Source: an uncultured SAR116 cluster alpha proteobacterium (GTDB taxonomy: Bacteria; Pseudomonadota; Alphaproteobacteria; Puniceispirillales; Marisalimonadaceae). From it: 64,000 nt of DNA. Every line of letters begins with the position of its first letter. Position 1 is the first letter of the stretch. The stretch covers positions 1 to 64,000 of the forward strand of contig CACNRW010000002.1 in the NCBI GenBank assembly GCA_902622875.1, given 5' to 3'. Shown here piece after piece: positions 26,866 through 35,917 of the stretch. The translations under genes were made by a program, and so were the position numbers. Below the pieces are notes generated by a model. It was not told where the DNA came from. It worked only from the letters and a program-made list of their open reading frames with translations, and searched no databases.

Positions 26866-26991
26866 TAAAATTACTTTGTAATAATTGAAATAAATTTATT
26901 TTAATTTATCATCTAAATTATTGCCGTTAAATTTTTTTAGTGCAAATAATTTCTTTTGAGTTTCTCTATTTTAAGGAGATCGTTTTACAAT

Positions 26992-27855
26992 ATGAATATA
27001 CATTTTAATACAAAGAAAGATTTCCAAAATATTGAAGTTTTTCCTACTGCCGGAGCATTAGGGGCTCAAATAGAAAATGTAAATCTTTCAGATGACTTAT
27101 CTGAAGATGTTGTCAATGAGATATATGATGCTTTATTAACCTATCAAGTAATATTTTTCCGAGATCAAGAATTTGATCCTAAATCCCAGAAAGCTTTTGC
27201 AAAAAAAATTGGAAATCCAATTGTGTATCCATTTGTAAAAAGTTTAGAAGATTTTCCTGAAATTACTCCAATATTAAAAAAAGAAACAGATGTAAATAAT
27301 TTTGGAGGAATTTGGCATAGTGATACTACCTATCAAGCAGAACCTCCAATGGGTACAATGTTGTACGGAATTGAAATACCTAAATACGGCGGAGATACTG
27401 AGTGGTCAAATCAGTACCTTGCTTATGAAAGTTTATCAGATGGCATGAAAAAATTTTTAGATACATTAGAAGCGGTAAATATATCAGGAAAGGCCAGAGT
27501 TGCCAAAACTAGATCTGATATTATGAAACATGCTTCTGTTGGACTTAAAGGTGACGAATTAAAAGCAATTCATCCAGTAGTAAGGACACATCCAGAAACT
27601 AAGAAAAAATCACTTTATGTAAATGAAGCCCATACAACTAACTTTGTTGGAATGACTGAAGAAGAAAGTACGCCTATTCTAGAGTTTTTATTCAAGCATC
27701 AAATTAAATCTGAGTTTACATGTAGATTTCAATGGAAACCTGGTTCTGTAGCAATATGGGATAATAGATGCACAATGCACAATCCAATTAATGATTATCA
27801 TGGCCAAAGAAGATTGATGCATAGAATTACTTTTGCAGGTGATAAACCAATGTAA
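26992..27855 (+). CDS. TauD/TfdA family 2-oxoglutarate-dependent dioxygenase
   Basis: A 287-residue Fe(II)/2-oxoglutarate dioxygenase. Iron ligands: H109 and D111 in WHSDTTY, and a histidine near 262 in CTMHNP; the 2-oxoglutarate arginine is in HRITF near 276. The fold and length fit TauD/TfdA (taurine, 2,4-D and similar substrates). Start taken at the ATG at 26992; an AAGGAG lies at 26973-26978 (spacing is long). It heads a plus-strand run with a cupin, an HCCA-isomerase-like protein and glutaryl-CoA dehydrogenase. Taurine specificity should not be assumed. Confidence 0.91.
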   Translation: MNIHFNTKKDFQNIEVFPTAGALGAQIENVNLSDDLSEDVVNEIYDALLTYQVIFFRDQEFDPKSQKAFAKKIGNPIVYPFVKSLEDFPEITPILKKETDVNNFGGIWHSDTTYQAEPPMGTMLYGIEIPKYGGDTEWSNQYLAYESLSDGMKKFLDTLEAVNISGKARVAKTRSDIMKHASVGLKGDELKAIHPVVRTHPETKKKSLYVNEAHTTNFVGMTEEESTPILEFLFKHQIKSEFTCRFQWKPGSVAIWDNRCTMHNPINDYHGQRRLMHRITFAGDKPM

Positions 27856-27875
27856 TTTTTTTTATGGAGAAAAGA

Positions 27876-28244
27876 ATGTCACAGAAAAAATATTTTAATA
27901 ACGTTAATAATAAAAACAGTGGAATCAAAAGAATTTTAGGTGAGGGTATTTCAACAAGAATATTTTGTGGGGATCAAGCAATGTTGTCAATTGTAACAAT
28001 TGAACCCAACGCAAAAGGAAAAATTCATTCACATCCCCAAGAACAATGGGGGTTTTTAATAGAAGGATCGGGAATAAGAATTCAGGGCAATGAAGAAATT
28101 AAGATCAATAAAGGAGATTTTTGGCAAACCCCTGGTGGGGTTGATCATGGTATCATTGGAGGACCAGAAGGGGCTAAAGTATTAGATGTATTTAGTCCAC
28201 CTAGAGATGAATATAAAGTTGAAGGTTCAGGATTTGGTAACTAA
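27876..28244 (+). CDS. cupin domain protein
   Basis: A 122-residue single-domain beta-barrel. Cupin motif 1 is visible as HSHPQEQWGFLIEGSGI with metal-binding His residues and Glu; motif 2 is GDFWQTPGGVDHGI. Such proteins are small metal-dependent dioxygenases, isomerases or lyases. I chose the ATG at 27876 because GGAG sits 6 bases upstream; the ATG at 27864 lies before that ribosome site. It is 20 bases after the TauD-like gene and 17 before the HCCA-isomerase-like gene, so likely the same operon. Confidence 0.86.
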   Translation: MSQKKYFNNVNNKNSGIKRILGEGISTRIFCGDQAMLSIVTIEPNAKGKIHSHPQEQWGFLIEGSGIRIQGNEEIKINKGDFWQTPGGVDHGIIGGPEGAKVLDVFSPPRDEYKVEGSGFGN

Positions 28245-28261
28245 TTATAATAAGGTAAAAG

Positions 28262-28873
28262 ATGATAGAAATTGATTATTTTATGAGCCATGGAAGTCCG
28301 TGGACTTTCCTTGGTCATGATCGTTTGAAAAAAATTATAAAACAATATAATATTAACCTTAAAATGTATCCCGTGAATTATGGAGAAATATTCCCTGTTA
28401 GCGGAGGTCTTCCAGTTTTTAAAAGACCTTTGCAAAGACAAAAAATACGTTTACAAGAATTAAAAAGATGGGGCGAATTTCTTAACATAAACATTGTTAC
28501 TGAACCGGCGTACTTCCCATCAAGATCATTGTTACCTTCTTTATTAATTATTGCTGCTCAAATGAGAAAAACCAATAAAGATTTTCAACTAGCAGGTGAT
28601 ATAATGAATGCTTTATGGGTTGAAGAGTTAAACGTTGATGATGAGAATATTTTAAAAAATATTACAGATAAATTAGAATTAGACTCTAAAGACCTATTAT
28701 CGCTAGCAAAAAGTCAAGAATGTGAAAATGTATTAAAAGAATATACTAAAATCGCGATCGATAAGCATGTTTTTGGAGCCCCAACATATATATTAGAAGA
28801 TCAAATTTACTGGGGACAGGACAGATTAGAATTCATTGAGAGGCATATATTAAAATTAAATAACTCTCAATAA
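28262..28873 (+). CDS. 2-hydroxychromene-2-carboxylate isomerase-like (DsbA/GST-kappa fold) protein
   Basis: A 203-residue thioredoxin-fold protein. The N-terminus IDYFMSHGSPWTFLGHDRL and the C-terminus HVFGAPTYILEDQIYWGQDRLEFIERH match the HCCA isomerase/GST-kappa family, which uses glutathione. The first HCCA member acts in naphthalene breakdown, but most homologues have unknown roles in aromatic or thiol chemistry. No CxxC is present, so a disulfide oxidoreductase role is unlikely. It follows the cupin gene closely, and glutaryl-CoA dehydrogenase follows 55 bases later. Confidence 0.86.
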   Translation: MIEIDYFMSHGSPWTFLGHDRLKKIIKQYNINLKMYPVNYGEIFPVSGGLPVFKRPLQRQKIRLQELKRWGEFLNINIVTEPAYFPSRSLLPSLLIIAAQMRKTNKDFQLAGDIMNALWVEELNVDDENILKNITDKLELDSKDLLSLAKSQECENVLKEYTKIAIDKHVFGAPTYILEDQIYWGQDRLEFIERHILKLNNSQ

Positions 28874-28928
28874 AATGATGGATTTATTTTTATACATTGG
28901 CTATATATGAAAAAAATAAGGAATTATC

Positions 28929-30170
28929 ATGGACTCTACTCTCAATACTAATGAAAAGAATGTTGTTGATTTAAAAAATACAAAAGCTTCCCAACCTAAA
29001 TTTAATTGGGAAGATCCTTTGTTATTGGACACTCTTATTTCTGAAGAAGAGAAACTTGTTAAATCAACTGCACATGATTATGCACAATCAAAACTTTTAC
29101 CTAGAGTAGAAGAAGCTTTTTTAGACGAGAAAACAGACAAAGAAATTTTCAAGGAAATGGGAGAGTTAGGTCTTTTAGGCATTACTATACCTGAAAAGTA
29201 CGGTTGTGCAGGAGCTTCATACGTATCATATGGTCTAGTTGCAAGAGAAATTGAACGTATAGATTCAGGATATAGATCTATGATGTCTGTTCAATCTTCA
29301 TTAGTAATGCATCCAATTTATACATATGGAAATGAAGATCAAAGACAAAAATACTTACCTGGTTTAGCATCAGGAAAATTAATTGGTTGTTTTGGTTTAA
29401 CAGAACCAGATGCTGGTTCAGATCCAGGATCTATGAAAACAACAGCAACAAAAGTTAATGGTGGATATTCATTGTCAGGCTCTAAAATGTGGATATCTAA
29501 TTCTCCAATAGCTGATGTATTTGTTGTTTGGGCTAAGTCTAAAGAACACGGAGATGCCATAAAAGGTTTCATTCTAGAAAAGGGAATGGATGGATTAACA
29601 GCTCCTAAAATAAAAGGGAAATTATCGTTACGTGCCTCAATTACAGGTGAAATTGTTATGGATAATGTATTTGTTCCAGAAGATAATCTGATGCCTAATG
29701 TAAGTGGTCTTAAAGGACCTTTTGGTTGTTTAAATAGGGCTAGATACGGTATAGCTTGGGGAGTTATGGGTGCTGCGGAAGATTGTTGGTTTAGAGCACG
29801 TCAATATACACTTGACAGAAAACAATTTGGCAAGCCACTAGCTGCAACTCAATTAATACAAAAGAAACTAGCAGACATGCAAACTGAAATTACTTTAGGC
29901 TTAGGTGCTGCTTTGCAAGTCGGTAGATTATTTGATCAAGGTAATTTGGCTCCAGAGTCTATTTCTCTTATTAAAAGAAATAATTGTGGAAAGGCTCTTG
30001 ATATAGCAAGAATGTCCAGAGATATGCATGGCGGAAATGGTATTCACGCAGAGTATCAAGTTATGAGACATCTAATGAATTTAGAAACAGTTAATACCTA
30101 TGAAGGAACTCACGATGTTCATGCATTAATTCTTGGTAGAGCCCAAACTGGTATACAAGCATTTTTTTAA
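28929..30170 (+). CDS. gcdH: glutaryl-CoA dehydrogenase (acyl-CoA dehydrogenase family)
   Basis: A 413-residue FAD acyl-CoA dehydrogenase. [15 protein letters not shown] (near 155) and [18 protein letters not shown] are the flavin-site motifs, and DMHGGNGI is the family's second signature. The catalytic glutamate sits in [21 protein letters not shown], the glutaryl-CoA dehydrogenase type end. Reaction: oxidative decarboxylation of glutaryl-CoA to crotonyl-CoA in lysine, tryptophan or aromatic degradation. The first ATG behind AAGGAA is used. The multifunctional FadB-type enzyme at 61.5 kb could process crotonyl-CoA further. Confidence 0.93.
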   Translation: MDSTLNTNEKNVVDLKNTKASQPKFNWEDPLLLDTLISEEEKLVKSTAHDYAQSKLLPRVEEAFLDEKTDKEIFKEMGELGLLGITIPEKYGCAGASYVSYGLVAREIERIDSGYRSMMSVQSSLVMHPIYTYGNEDQRQKYLPGLASGKLIGCFGLTEPDAGSDPGSMKTTATKVNGGYSLSGSKMWISNSPIADVFVVWAKSKEHGDAIKGFILEKGMDGLTAPKIKGKLSLRASITGEIVMDNVFVPEDNLMPNVSGLKGPFGCLNRARYGIAWGVMGAAEDCWFRARQYTLDRKQFGKPLAATQLIQKKLADMQTEITLGLGAALQVGRLFDQGNLAPESISLIKRNNCGKALDIARMSRDMHGGNGIHAEYQVMRHLMNLETVNTYEGTHDVHALILGRAQTGIQAFF

Positions 30171-30195
30171 ATCGAAAAATTGTCAAAATTGATAT

Positions 30196-30393
30196 CTAAA
30201 CAAACTTAAATTGCTTTCTTAATTCTTCCAATTCTATTGTTTTTAAAACTTGAAGTGTCATATCATTAAACTTAACGTTTATATTAACTTTAACAAATGA
30301 AGCATTTTGATCATCAAAATAGTTTATTATCTTTGCTTTGGCTCCAGTTTTTAAGCAGATCAAGTTTTTATTTTTGTATTTTGTAATATCCAT
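30196..30393 (-). CDS. small hypothetical protein (65 residues)
   Basis: A possible small gene filling most of the 347-base gap between gcdH and the cyclase gene. The 65-residue product is Lys/Asn-rich with regular beta-like alternation (AKAKIINYFDDQNASFVKVNI) and a charged C-terminal helix (TIELEELRKQFKF). It could be a small SH3-like barrel, but I do not recognise a family. Supporting signals: a minus-strand TATAAT at 30417-30412 about 20 bases before the ATG, and no overlapping gene on the other strand. No strong ribosome site is visible. Real but unknown, or a chance frame. Confidence 0.5.
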   Translation of the reverse strand: MDITKYKNKNLICLKTGAKAKIINYFDDQNASFVKVNINVKFNDMTLQVLKTIELEELRKQFKFV

Positions 30394-30459
30394 TTAATTT
30401 TTCTATTTTGTATTATAGAATAAACTTAATATGAAAATGTTTATTTATTTTGTGTCTAA

Positions 30460-30488
30460 TTCACGAAATGAGATATCTAAATTATAAT
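30460..30488 (+). promoter_or_regulatory. putative promoter of the cyclase-TPR gene
   Basis: TTCACG (30460-30465) and TATAAT (30483-30488) are separated by 17 bases; the TTG start lies 29 bases after the -10. The -10 is a perfect consensus and the -35 matches four of six positions. Confidence 0.45.
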
Positions 30489-30517
30489 AATTAAATTGTT
30501 TAAATTGGATTTGAAAG

Positions 30518-32260
30518 TTGTCTCAAGTAAAAAGAAAATTAGCAACCATTTTAGCTACAGACTGTGTTAGTTTTAGCAAACATATGGAAGAGCAAGAAGA
30601 AAAAACTCTTGAGAGCTTAAAAGCATGTCGTGAGATTATAGATCCGTTAATTTCAAAATATTCTGGAAGAATATTTCATACCGCAGGTGATTCAGTGATT
30701 GCAGAATTTGATAGTCCTGTTGGGAGCGCTAATGCAGCAATTGAATTTCAAAACGCTATAAAAGATAGAAACAATAATGAAGAAGTTAACCCAAAGCTTT
30801 CATGGCGAGTTGGTATCCATCTAGATGACATTATTATTGAAGGAGACAACATTTATGGCAATGGTGTTAATATCGCTGCTAGATTAGAAAGTCAGTCTCC
30901 AGTTGGTGAAATTTTAATATCTGACGTAGTTAACCAACAAATTAATAAAAAAATTGAACAAAAGATACATTCATTAGGAAAAATTGAATTAAAAAATATT
31001 TCTAGTGACTTTGAAGTTTTCTCTATTTTAGGTGATGGTAAAAATAAAATATTTAAAAAAACAAGCCCGTCAGTAAATAAAAAGCCCAAGTTTGCAATTT
31101 TGCCATTTTTAAACACGGGTAAAGACGAAGATAGTGGTTTTTTAGTTGATGGAATAGTTGAAGATCTAATTACTGAATTTTCAATGATGCGAGAATTTGA
31201 AATACTGTCTAGACAAACGAGTGTTAATTTTAAAGATGAAAATCAAGATATAAAAGAATTTTCCAAAAAATTTGATTTAGATTTTATTGTTACTGGCGGT
31301 ATTAGAGCATCTGGTAAAAGAGTTAGAATAAATATTGAATTAAGTGATGCGAATGACGAAAGCATTATTTGGAGTAACAAATATGACAGAGTCCTTGAAG
31401 ATATTTTTGACCTACAAGATGAAATAGTTAGGAAAATATCGATTGCTTTACTTGGTGAGATTGAGATTAATTCATTGCAACGTTCAAAAAGAAAACCTAC
31501 AGAAAATATAAGTTCATATGAGTATTTGCTAAGAGGTAAAGAGAATCATCACAAATTTACTAAAGAAGCAAATCAAGAAGCATTACAAAACTTTGACAAA
31601 GCCATAGAAGCAGATGCTGGAAACGCTCAAGCTTATGCATGGAAAGTTTGTACTCTAGGTCAAGCAATGTTTAGAGGATTTTCTGAACGTAAAACGGAAG
31701 AAATATTTGCTGATGCAAAACAAAATTTAGACAAAGCTTTAGAGTTAAACGAAAATGATTTTGAATGTCATAGAATGTTGTCAGCTGTTTATCTAAGTAA
31801 TCATGACTACCTACTAGCCGAAGATCATGGAAGAAAAGCATTCAATATGGTTCCAAATGACCCAAGAGTATTATCAGGATATGGTGAAGTTTTAGTTAGA
31901 ATAGGAAAAGTTGATAAGGGTTTGGAATTACTTAATAAAGCATTTGAGCTTGATCCCATTCCTCAAGGACAATCAACTTCAGATAATAGAATCAAAGATT
32001 TAATACTTGGATATTTTTTTGCTGAGGATTTTAATAAAGTAGTGGAACTGAGTTTTGATATCAGGGTAATGGATACAAGGTCACTTGCTTTAATTCTTTA
32101 TTCTAGGTCAAAATTAAATCAAGATATTAAACTAAGTAGTGAATATCAGTCTCTTAATGGTGAGTTTAAAGATACTGATTGGGAGCAAACAATTGATAGA
32201 TTTCACATTCAAGACAAAGAAATTACTAAAAATCTTGTTGTTTTTATGAATACAATTTAA
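30518..32260 (+). CDS. class III adenylate/guanylate cyclase with TolB-like and TPR domains
   Basis: A 580-residue signalling protein. Residues about 5-175 are a class III cyclase domain: metal aspartates D15 (ATDCVSFS) and D58 (TAGDSV) and transition-state residues N118/R122 (GVNIAARLE) are present, so it should be active. Residues about 190-320 resemble the TolB N-terminal-like domain (FAILPFLNTG, GIVEDLITEFSMM, GGIRASGKRVRINIEL). About 330-540 contain TPR repeats. No membrane helix, so cytosolic. The TTG start is taken from the family's usual VKRKLA-ILATD beginning. This architecture is repeated many times in some alphaproteobacteria. Trigger and target are unknown. Confidence 0.92.
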   Translation: MSQVKRKLATILATDCVSFSKHMEEQEEKTLESLKACREIIDPLISKYSGRIFHTAGDSVIAEFDSPVGSANAAIEFQNAIKDRNNNEEVNPKLSWRVGIHLDDIIIEGDNIYGNGVNIAARLESQSPVGEILISDVVNQQINKKIEQKIHSLGKIELKNISSDFEVFSILGDGKNKIFKKTSPSVNKKPKFAILPFLNTGKDEDSGFLVDGIVEDLITEFSMMREFEILSRQTSVNFKDENQDIKEFSKKFDLDFIVTGGIRASGKRVRINIELSDANDESIIWSNKYDRVLEDIFDLQDEIVRKISIALLGEIEINSLQRSKRKPTENISSYEYLLRGKENHHKFTKEANQEALQNFDKAIEADAGNAQAYAWKVCTLGQAMFRGFSERKTEEIFADAKQNLDKALELNENDFECHRMLSAVYLSNHDYLLAEDHGRKAFNMVPNDPRVLSGYGEVLVRIGKVDKGLELLNKAFELDPIPQGQSTSDNRIKDLILGYFFAEDFNKVVELSFDIRVMDTRSLALILYSRSKLNQDIKLSSEYQSLNGEFKDTDWEQTIDRFHIQDKEITKNLVVFMNTI

Positions 32261-32287
32261 TTGTGAAGTTTTGTATTGAGAAAAAGT

Positions 32288-35200
32288 TTACTTTGATCCA
32301 AAACCACCACCCCCTGGGGTCTCCATTACAAATAAATCATTCACTTTTACTTCGCAGCTATCATTACCTTCAAGTTCAATAAATCCGCCATCTTCTTTTT
32401 CAAGCCATTCTTTTCCACATTGCCCAGGCTCTCCACCATCAACACCAAAAGGTTTAACTTTTCGATGAGAACATAATGTTGTTACTGTCATTGGTTCAAG
32501 AAATCTTAACTTCCTTGTAACACCGTCTCCTCCATTATACTTACCTTTTCCACCTGAATTTTCTCTTATTGAATACTCTTCTAAACGAACAGGAAATCTG
32601 GCCTCTAAAATTTCAGGATCTGTACTTCTTGTGTTAGTCATATGGGTCTGAACAGCAGATGTTCCGTGAAAATTTGGGCCTGCTCCAGTTCCACCACAAA
32701 TAGTTTCATAATTTTGAATTTTATCATTTCCCCAAATAAAATTATTCATTGTGGCTTGACTACCTGCTATGACTCCAAGTGCACCAAATAGGGCGTTGCA
32801 CGTCAATTGACTCACTTCAGTGTTTCCTGCAATTACAGCAGACGGGTATTTAGCGTTTATCATTGAGTTATTCGGAACAACTATATTTAAAGGTTTAAAG
32901 CATCCCTCGTTTAAAGGAATATTGCTACCTACTAAAGTTCTAAAAACGTATAATATAACAGCATGACATACTGCCATTGGAGCATTATAATTGAAAGGGT
33001 TTTTCGGAGCAGTGCCTGTGAAGTCAATAGTGGCTTCGCGTTTAATTTTATCTATTGTAATTTTTACTCTAATAAATTCTCCATTATCTAATTCGTACTC
33101 ATATTTACCCTCTCTTAAATTTACAATTGCATTTCTTATACATTCCTCAGCATTATCTTGAACATGGTTCATGTAAGAATGAACAGTTTCAATACCAAAT
33201 TGCTCAATCATTGAATTAATTTCAACTATACCAGTATTATTTGCAGCCACTTGAGCTGCAAGATCAGCCATATTATGTTCTATATTTCTACAAGGATATC
33301 TTCCAGATGATAAAATTTCTCTGATTTCACTCTCACGAAATACACCTTTATCAAACATTTTAAAATTATCTATCAGAACACCTTCTTCATCAATATGTTT
33401 GGAGTCGGGAGGACCTGAACCCGGTGTTTTACCTCCTATGTCCGCATGGTGTCCGCGTGAAGCTACAAAGAATGTAATTTGTTTTCCATCACTATCAAAA
33501 ACTGGAGTAATAACTGTAACGTCAGGAAGATGAGTTCCGCCATTAAAAGGAGCATTTAGAACAAATACATCTCCGGGAAATATATCATTTTTATTTAATT
33601 TTATCACTGTTCTAATAGCTTCAGACATGGACCCAAGATGAACAGGCACGTGAGGAGCATTAGCTACTAGTGCGCCGGAGTTATCAAAAAGAGCACAAGA
33701 AAAATCTAATCTTTCTTTGATGTTTACTGAATATGCTGTGTTGGCTAATGTAGCTCCCATTTGCTCAGCAATATTCATAAAAAGGTTGTTGAACACCTCT
33801 AACATGACTACATCAACAGAGGTGCCTAATCCTTTCTCTGACTTTTTTTCTTCAGCTCTACTGAGTATTAAATTATAATATTTATCTAATGATCCCAACC
33901 AACCTCTTTCAATTACATTTGTACCAGTTGCTTCAGATATAATAGCAGGACCAATTACTTTTTGTTCAATCTTTAAGTCTGATCTCTTATAGATAGGAAC
34001 ACTATTTTTATTGTTATCAACATACATTGTTTTGTGAGCTATTGGAGCAGCTACTTTTGATTGTGAGGAAACATTTAAAAATTTGTTATTGTCTGTGGTT
34101 TTACCTATGGCTTCAACCGTAAGCATTTCAACAAAAATTGTTCTGCCATCAACAAAAAATCCAAATCTTTTTTTATGTTCTTGTTCAAAAGCTTCTCTCA
34201 TTTTTTCAGCAGTATCAAAATTAATTTCTAGGTTTTGATGAGAACCTTGATAATGTAGAAACGCAAGTTTAACTAATTTTATCGAAGAATTTTCAATTCC
34301 TTGTTTTGTTAAATCTTCTTTCGCTTTTAATGATAATTTATTTATTAAAGTTTTAGCATTTTCAATTTCTTCAATATTTTGTTCTAGATGACCTTCTCTA
34401 ATACTTCTTATTTCGGCTAGTCCCATTCCATAAGCGGATAAAACGCCTGCGTATGGATGAATTAAAACTTTTGAAATTCCAAGAGAATCTGCAACATGGC
34501 AAGCATGTTGACCGCCTGCACCACCAAAACAGTTCATTGTATAATTTGTTACGTCATAACCTTTTTGAATAGATATTTTTTTTATGGCGTTAGCCATATT
34601 TTCGACAGCAATTTTTAAAAAACCTTCAGCCATGAAAATAATATCCATTTCTGGTTTTTTTGTTTGAGCGGAAATTTCTTTGGCTAATGTTATAAATTTT
34701 GTTCTTACAATTTCAACATTAAGAGGTTTATTACCAGTTTTGCCAAATACATTAGGAAAATGTTCAGGATGAAGTTTTCCAAGTAAAACATTACAATCTG
34801 TTACAGTCAATGGCCCATCTTTTCCGTAAGAAGCCGGTCCTGGTATTGCTCCTGCGCTTTCAGGTCCAACCTGAAATCGACCATCCTTAAATGAAAGTAT
34901 TGAACCACCTCCAGCTGCTACCGTATTAATTTGCATCATAGGTGCTCTAATTCTTACACCGGCTAACTCAGTTTCAAATGATCGTTCATATTCTCCTGCA
35001 AAATGACAAACATCTGTGGAAGTGCCACCCATATCAAATCCAATTAATTTTCCATATCCCGCTTGTTTTCCAGTTTGCACCATACTGACTACACCCCCAG
35101 CTGGACCAGATAAAAGAGCATCTTTACCTTGAAATAGATTTGCATCGGTCAATCCACCATTTGATTGCATGAACATCAACTTTGTGGATTTGTCTTCTTC

Positions 35201-35881
35201 AAGTTCTTCAGAAACTTGATTGACGTATCTACGAAGTATTGGAGATAGGTAAGCATCGACTACGGTAGTATCTCCTCTACCAACTAATTTTATTAAAGGA
35301 GATACTTTATGACTAACTGAAATTTGATCAAAATTTTCTTTTTCAGCAATTTTAGCAATGACATTTTCATGACCAGGATTGATATATGAGTGCATAAATG
35401 CTATTGCAACGCTATTTATACCATCATTTTTTGCTTTTTTTAGAGCTATCTTGACTTGATTCTCGTCAAGTTTTTTAACTATTTTACCGTTTGCATCCAA
35501 CCTTTCAGATACTTCAACCACTCTATCATATAACAATTCCGGTAGTTGAATATTTAGGTCAAATAATAGAGGTCTATTTTGATAACCTATTCTTAATAAA
35601 TCCCCAAAACCCTTAGTTATTAATAGAAGTGTTCTATCTCCTTTTCTTTCTAGTAAGGCGTTTGTTGCAACTGTAGTACCCATTTTCACAGAAGCTATTT
35701 TATCAGTGGGAATTTTATCTTCATTTTTTAATTTAAGAATTCTTTTTATACCTGCAATCGCTGCATCTTTATACATTGACACATTCTCAGATAAAAGTTT
35801 GTCAATTAGAATTGTTCCGTCAGGTTTCCTAGCTACAATATCAGTAAAAGTTCCACCTCTATCAATCCAGAATTGCCACAT
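32288..35881 (-). CDS. 5-oxoprolinase/hydantoinase, fused A and B subunits
   Basis: A 1197-residue fusion. Residues 1 to about 690 are the HyuA/ATPase half (FWIDRGGTFTDIVARKPDG, SGPAGGVVSMV, GFDMGGTSTDVCHF). About 700-1197 are the HyuB half (LEVFNNLFMNIAEQMGATL, VPVHLGSMSEAI, GTHLPDVTVI) with the glycine-rich end PGGGGFG. This matches single-chain 5-oxoprolinase (OPLAH), which opens 5-oxo-L-proline to glutamate with ATP. N-methylhydantoinase activity is the main alternative. The gene is convergent with the cyclase-TPR gene and stands alone. It may recycle pyroglutamate from glutathione or organic matter. Confidence 0.93.
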   Translation of the reverse strand: MWQFWIDRGGTFTDIVARKPDGTILIDKLLSENVSMYKDAAIAGIKRILKLKNEDKIPTDKIASVKMGTTVATNALLERKGDRTLLLITKGFGDLLRIGYQNRPLLFDLNIQLPELLYDRVVEVSERLDANGKIVKKLDENQVKIALKKAKNDGINSVAIAFMHSYINPGHENVIAKIAEKENFDQISVSHKVSPLIKLVGRGDTTVVDAYLSPILRRYVNQVSEELEEDKSTKLMFMQSNGGLTDANLFQGKDALLSGPAGGVVSMVQTGKQAGYGKLIGFDMGGTSTDVCHFAGEYERSFETELAGVRIRAPMMQINTVAAGGGSILSFKDGRFQVGPESAGAIPGPASYGKDGPLTVTDCNVLLGKLHPEHFPNVFGKTGNKPLNVEIVRTKFITLAKEISAQTKKPEMDIIFMAEGFLKIAVENMANAIKKISIQKGYDVTNYTMNCFGGAGGQHACHVADSLGISKVLIHPYAGVLSAYGMGLAEIRSIREGHLEQNIEEIENAKTLINKLSLKAKEDLTKQGIENSSIKLVKLAFLHYQGSHQNLEINFDTAEKMREAFEQEHKKRFGFFVDGRTIFVEMLTVEAIGKTTDNNKFLNVSSQSKVAAPIAHKTMYVDNNKNSVPIYKRSDLKIEQKVIGPAIISEATGTNVIERGWLGSLDKYYNLILSRAEEKKSEKGLGTSVDVVMLEVFNNLFMNIAEQMGATLANTAYSVNIKERLDFSCALFDNSGALVANAPHVPVHLGSMSEAIRTVIKLNKNDIFPGDVFVLNAPFNGGTHLPDVTVITPVFDSDGKQITFFVASRGHHADIGGKTPGSGPPDSKHIDEEGVLIDNFKMFDKGVFRESEIREILSSGRYPCRNIEHNMADLAAQVAANNTGIVEINSMIEQFGIETVHSYMNHVQDNAEECIRNAIVNLREGKYEYELDNGEFIRVKITIDKIKREATIDFTGTAPKNPFNYNAPMAVCHAVILYVFRTLVGSNIPLNEGCFKPLNIVVPNNSMINAKYPSAVIAGNTEVSQLTCNALFGALGVIAGSQATMNNFIWGNDKIQNYETICGGTGAGPNFHGTSAVQTHMTNTRSTDPEILEARFPVRLEEYSIRENSGGKGKYNGGDGVTRKLRFLEPMTVTTLCSHRKVKPFGVDGGEPGQCGKEWLEKEDGGFIELEGNDSCEVKVNDLFVMETPGGGGFGSK

Positions 35882-35917
35882 TATTTCATCACCATTATGT
35901 AATTGATAAGTTAAAGT

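Noticed and set aside
26992-27855. Naming the TauD-type gene as taurine dioxygenase
   Set aside because: Only family-level iron and 2-oxoglutarate motifs are visible; no taurine transporter or sulfonate genes adjoin it.
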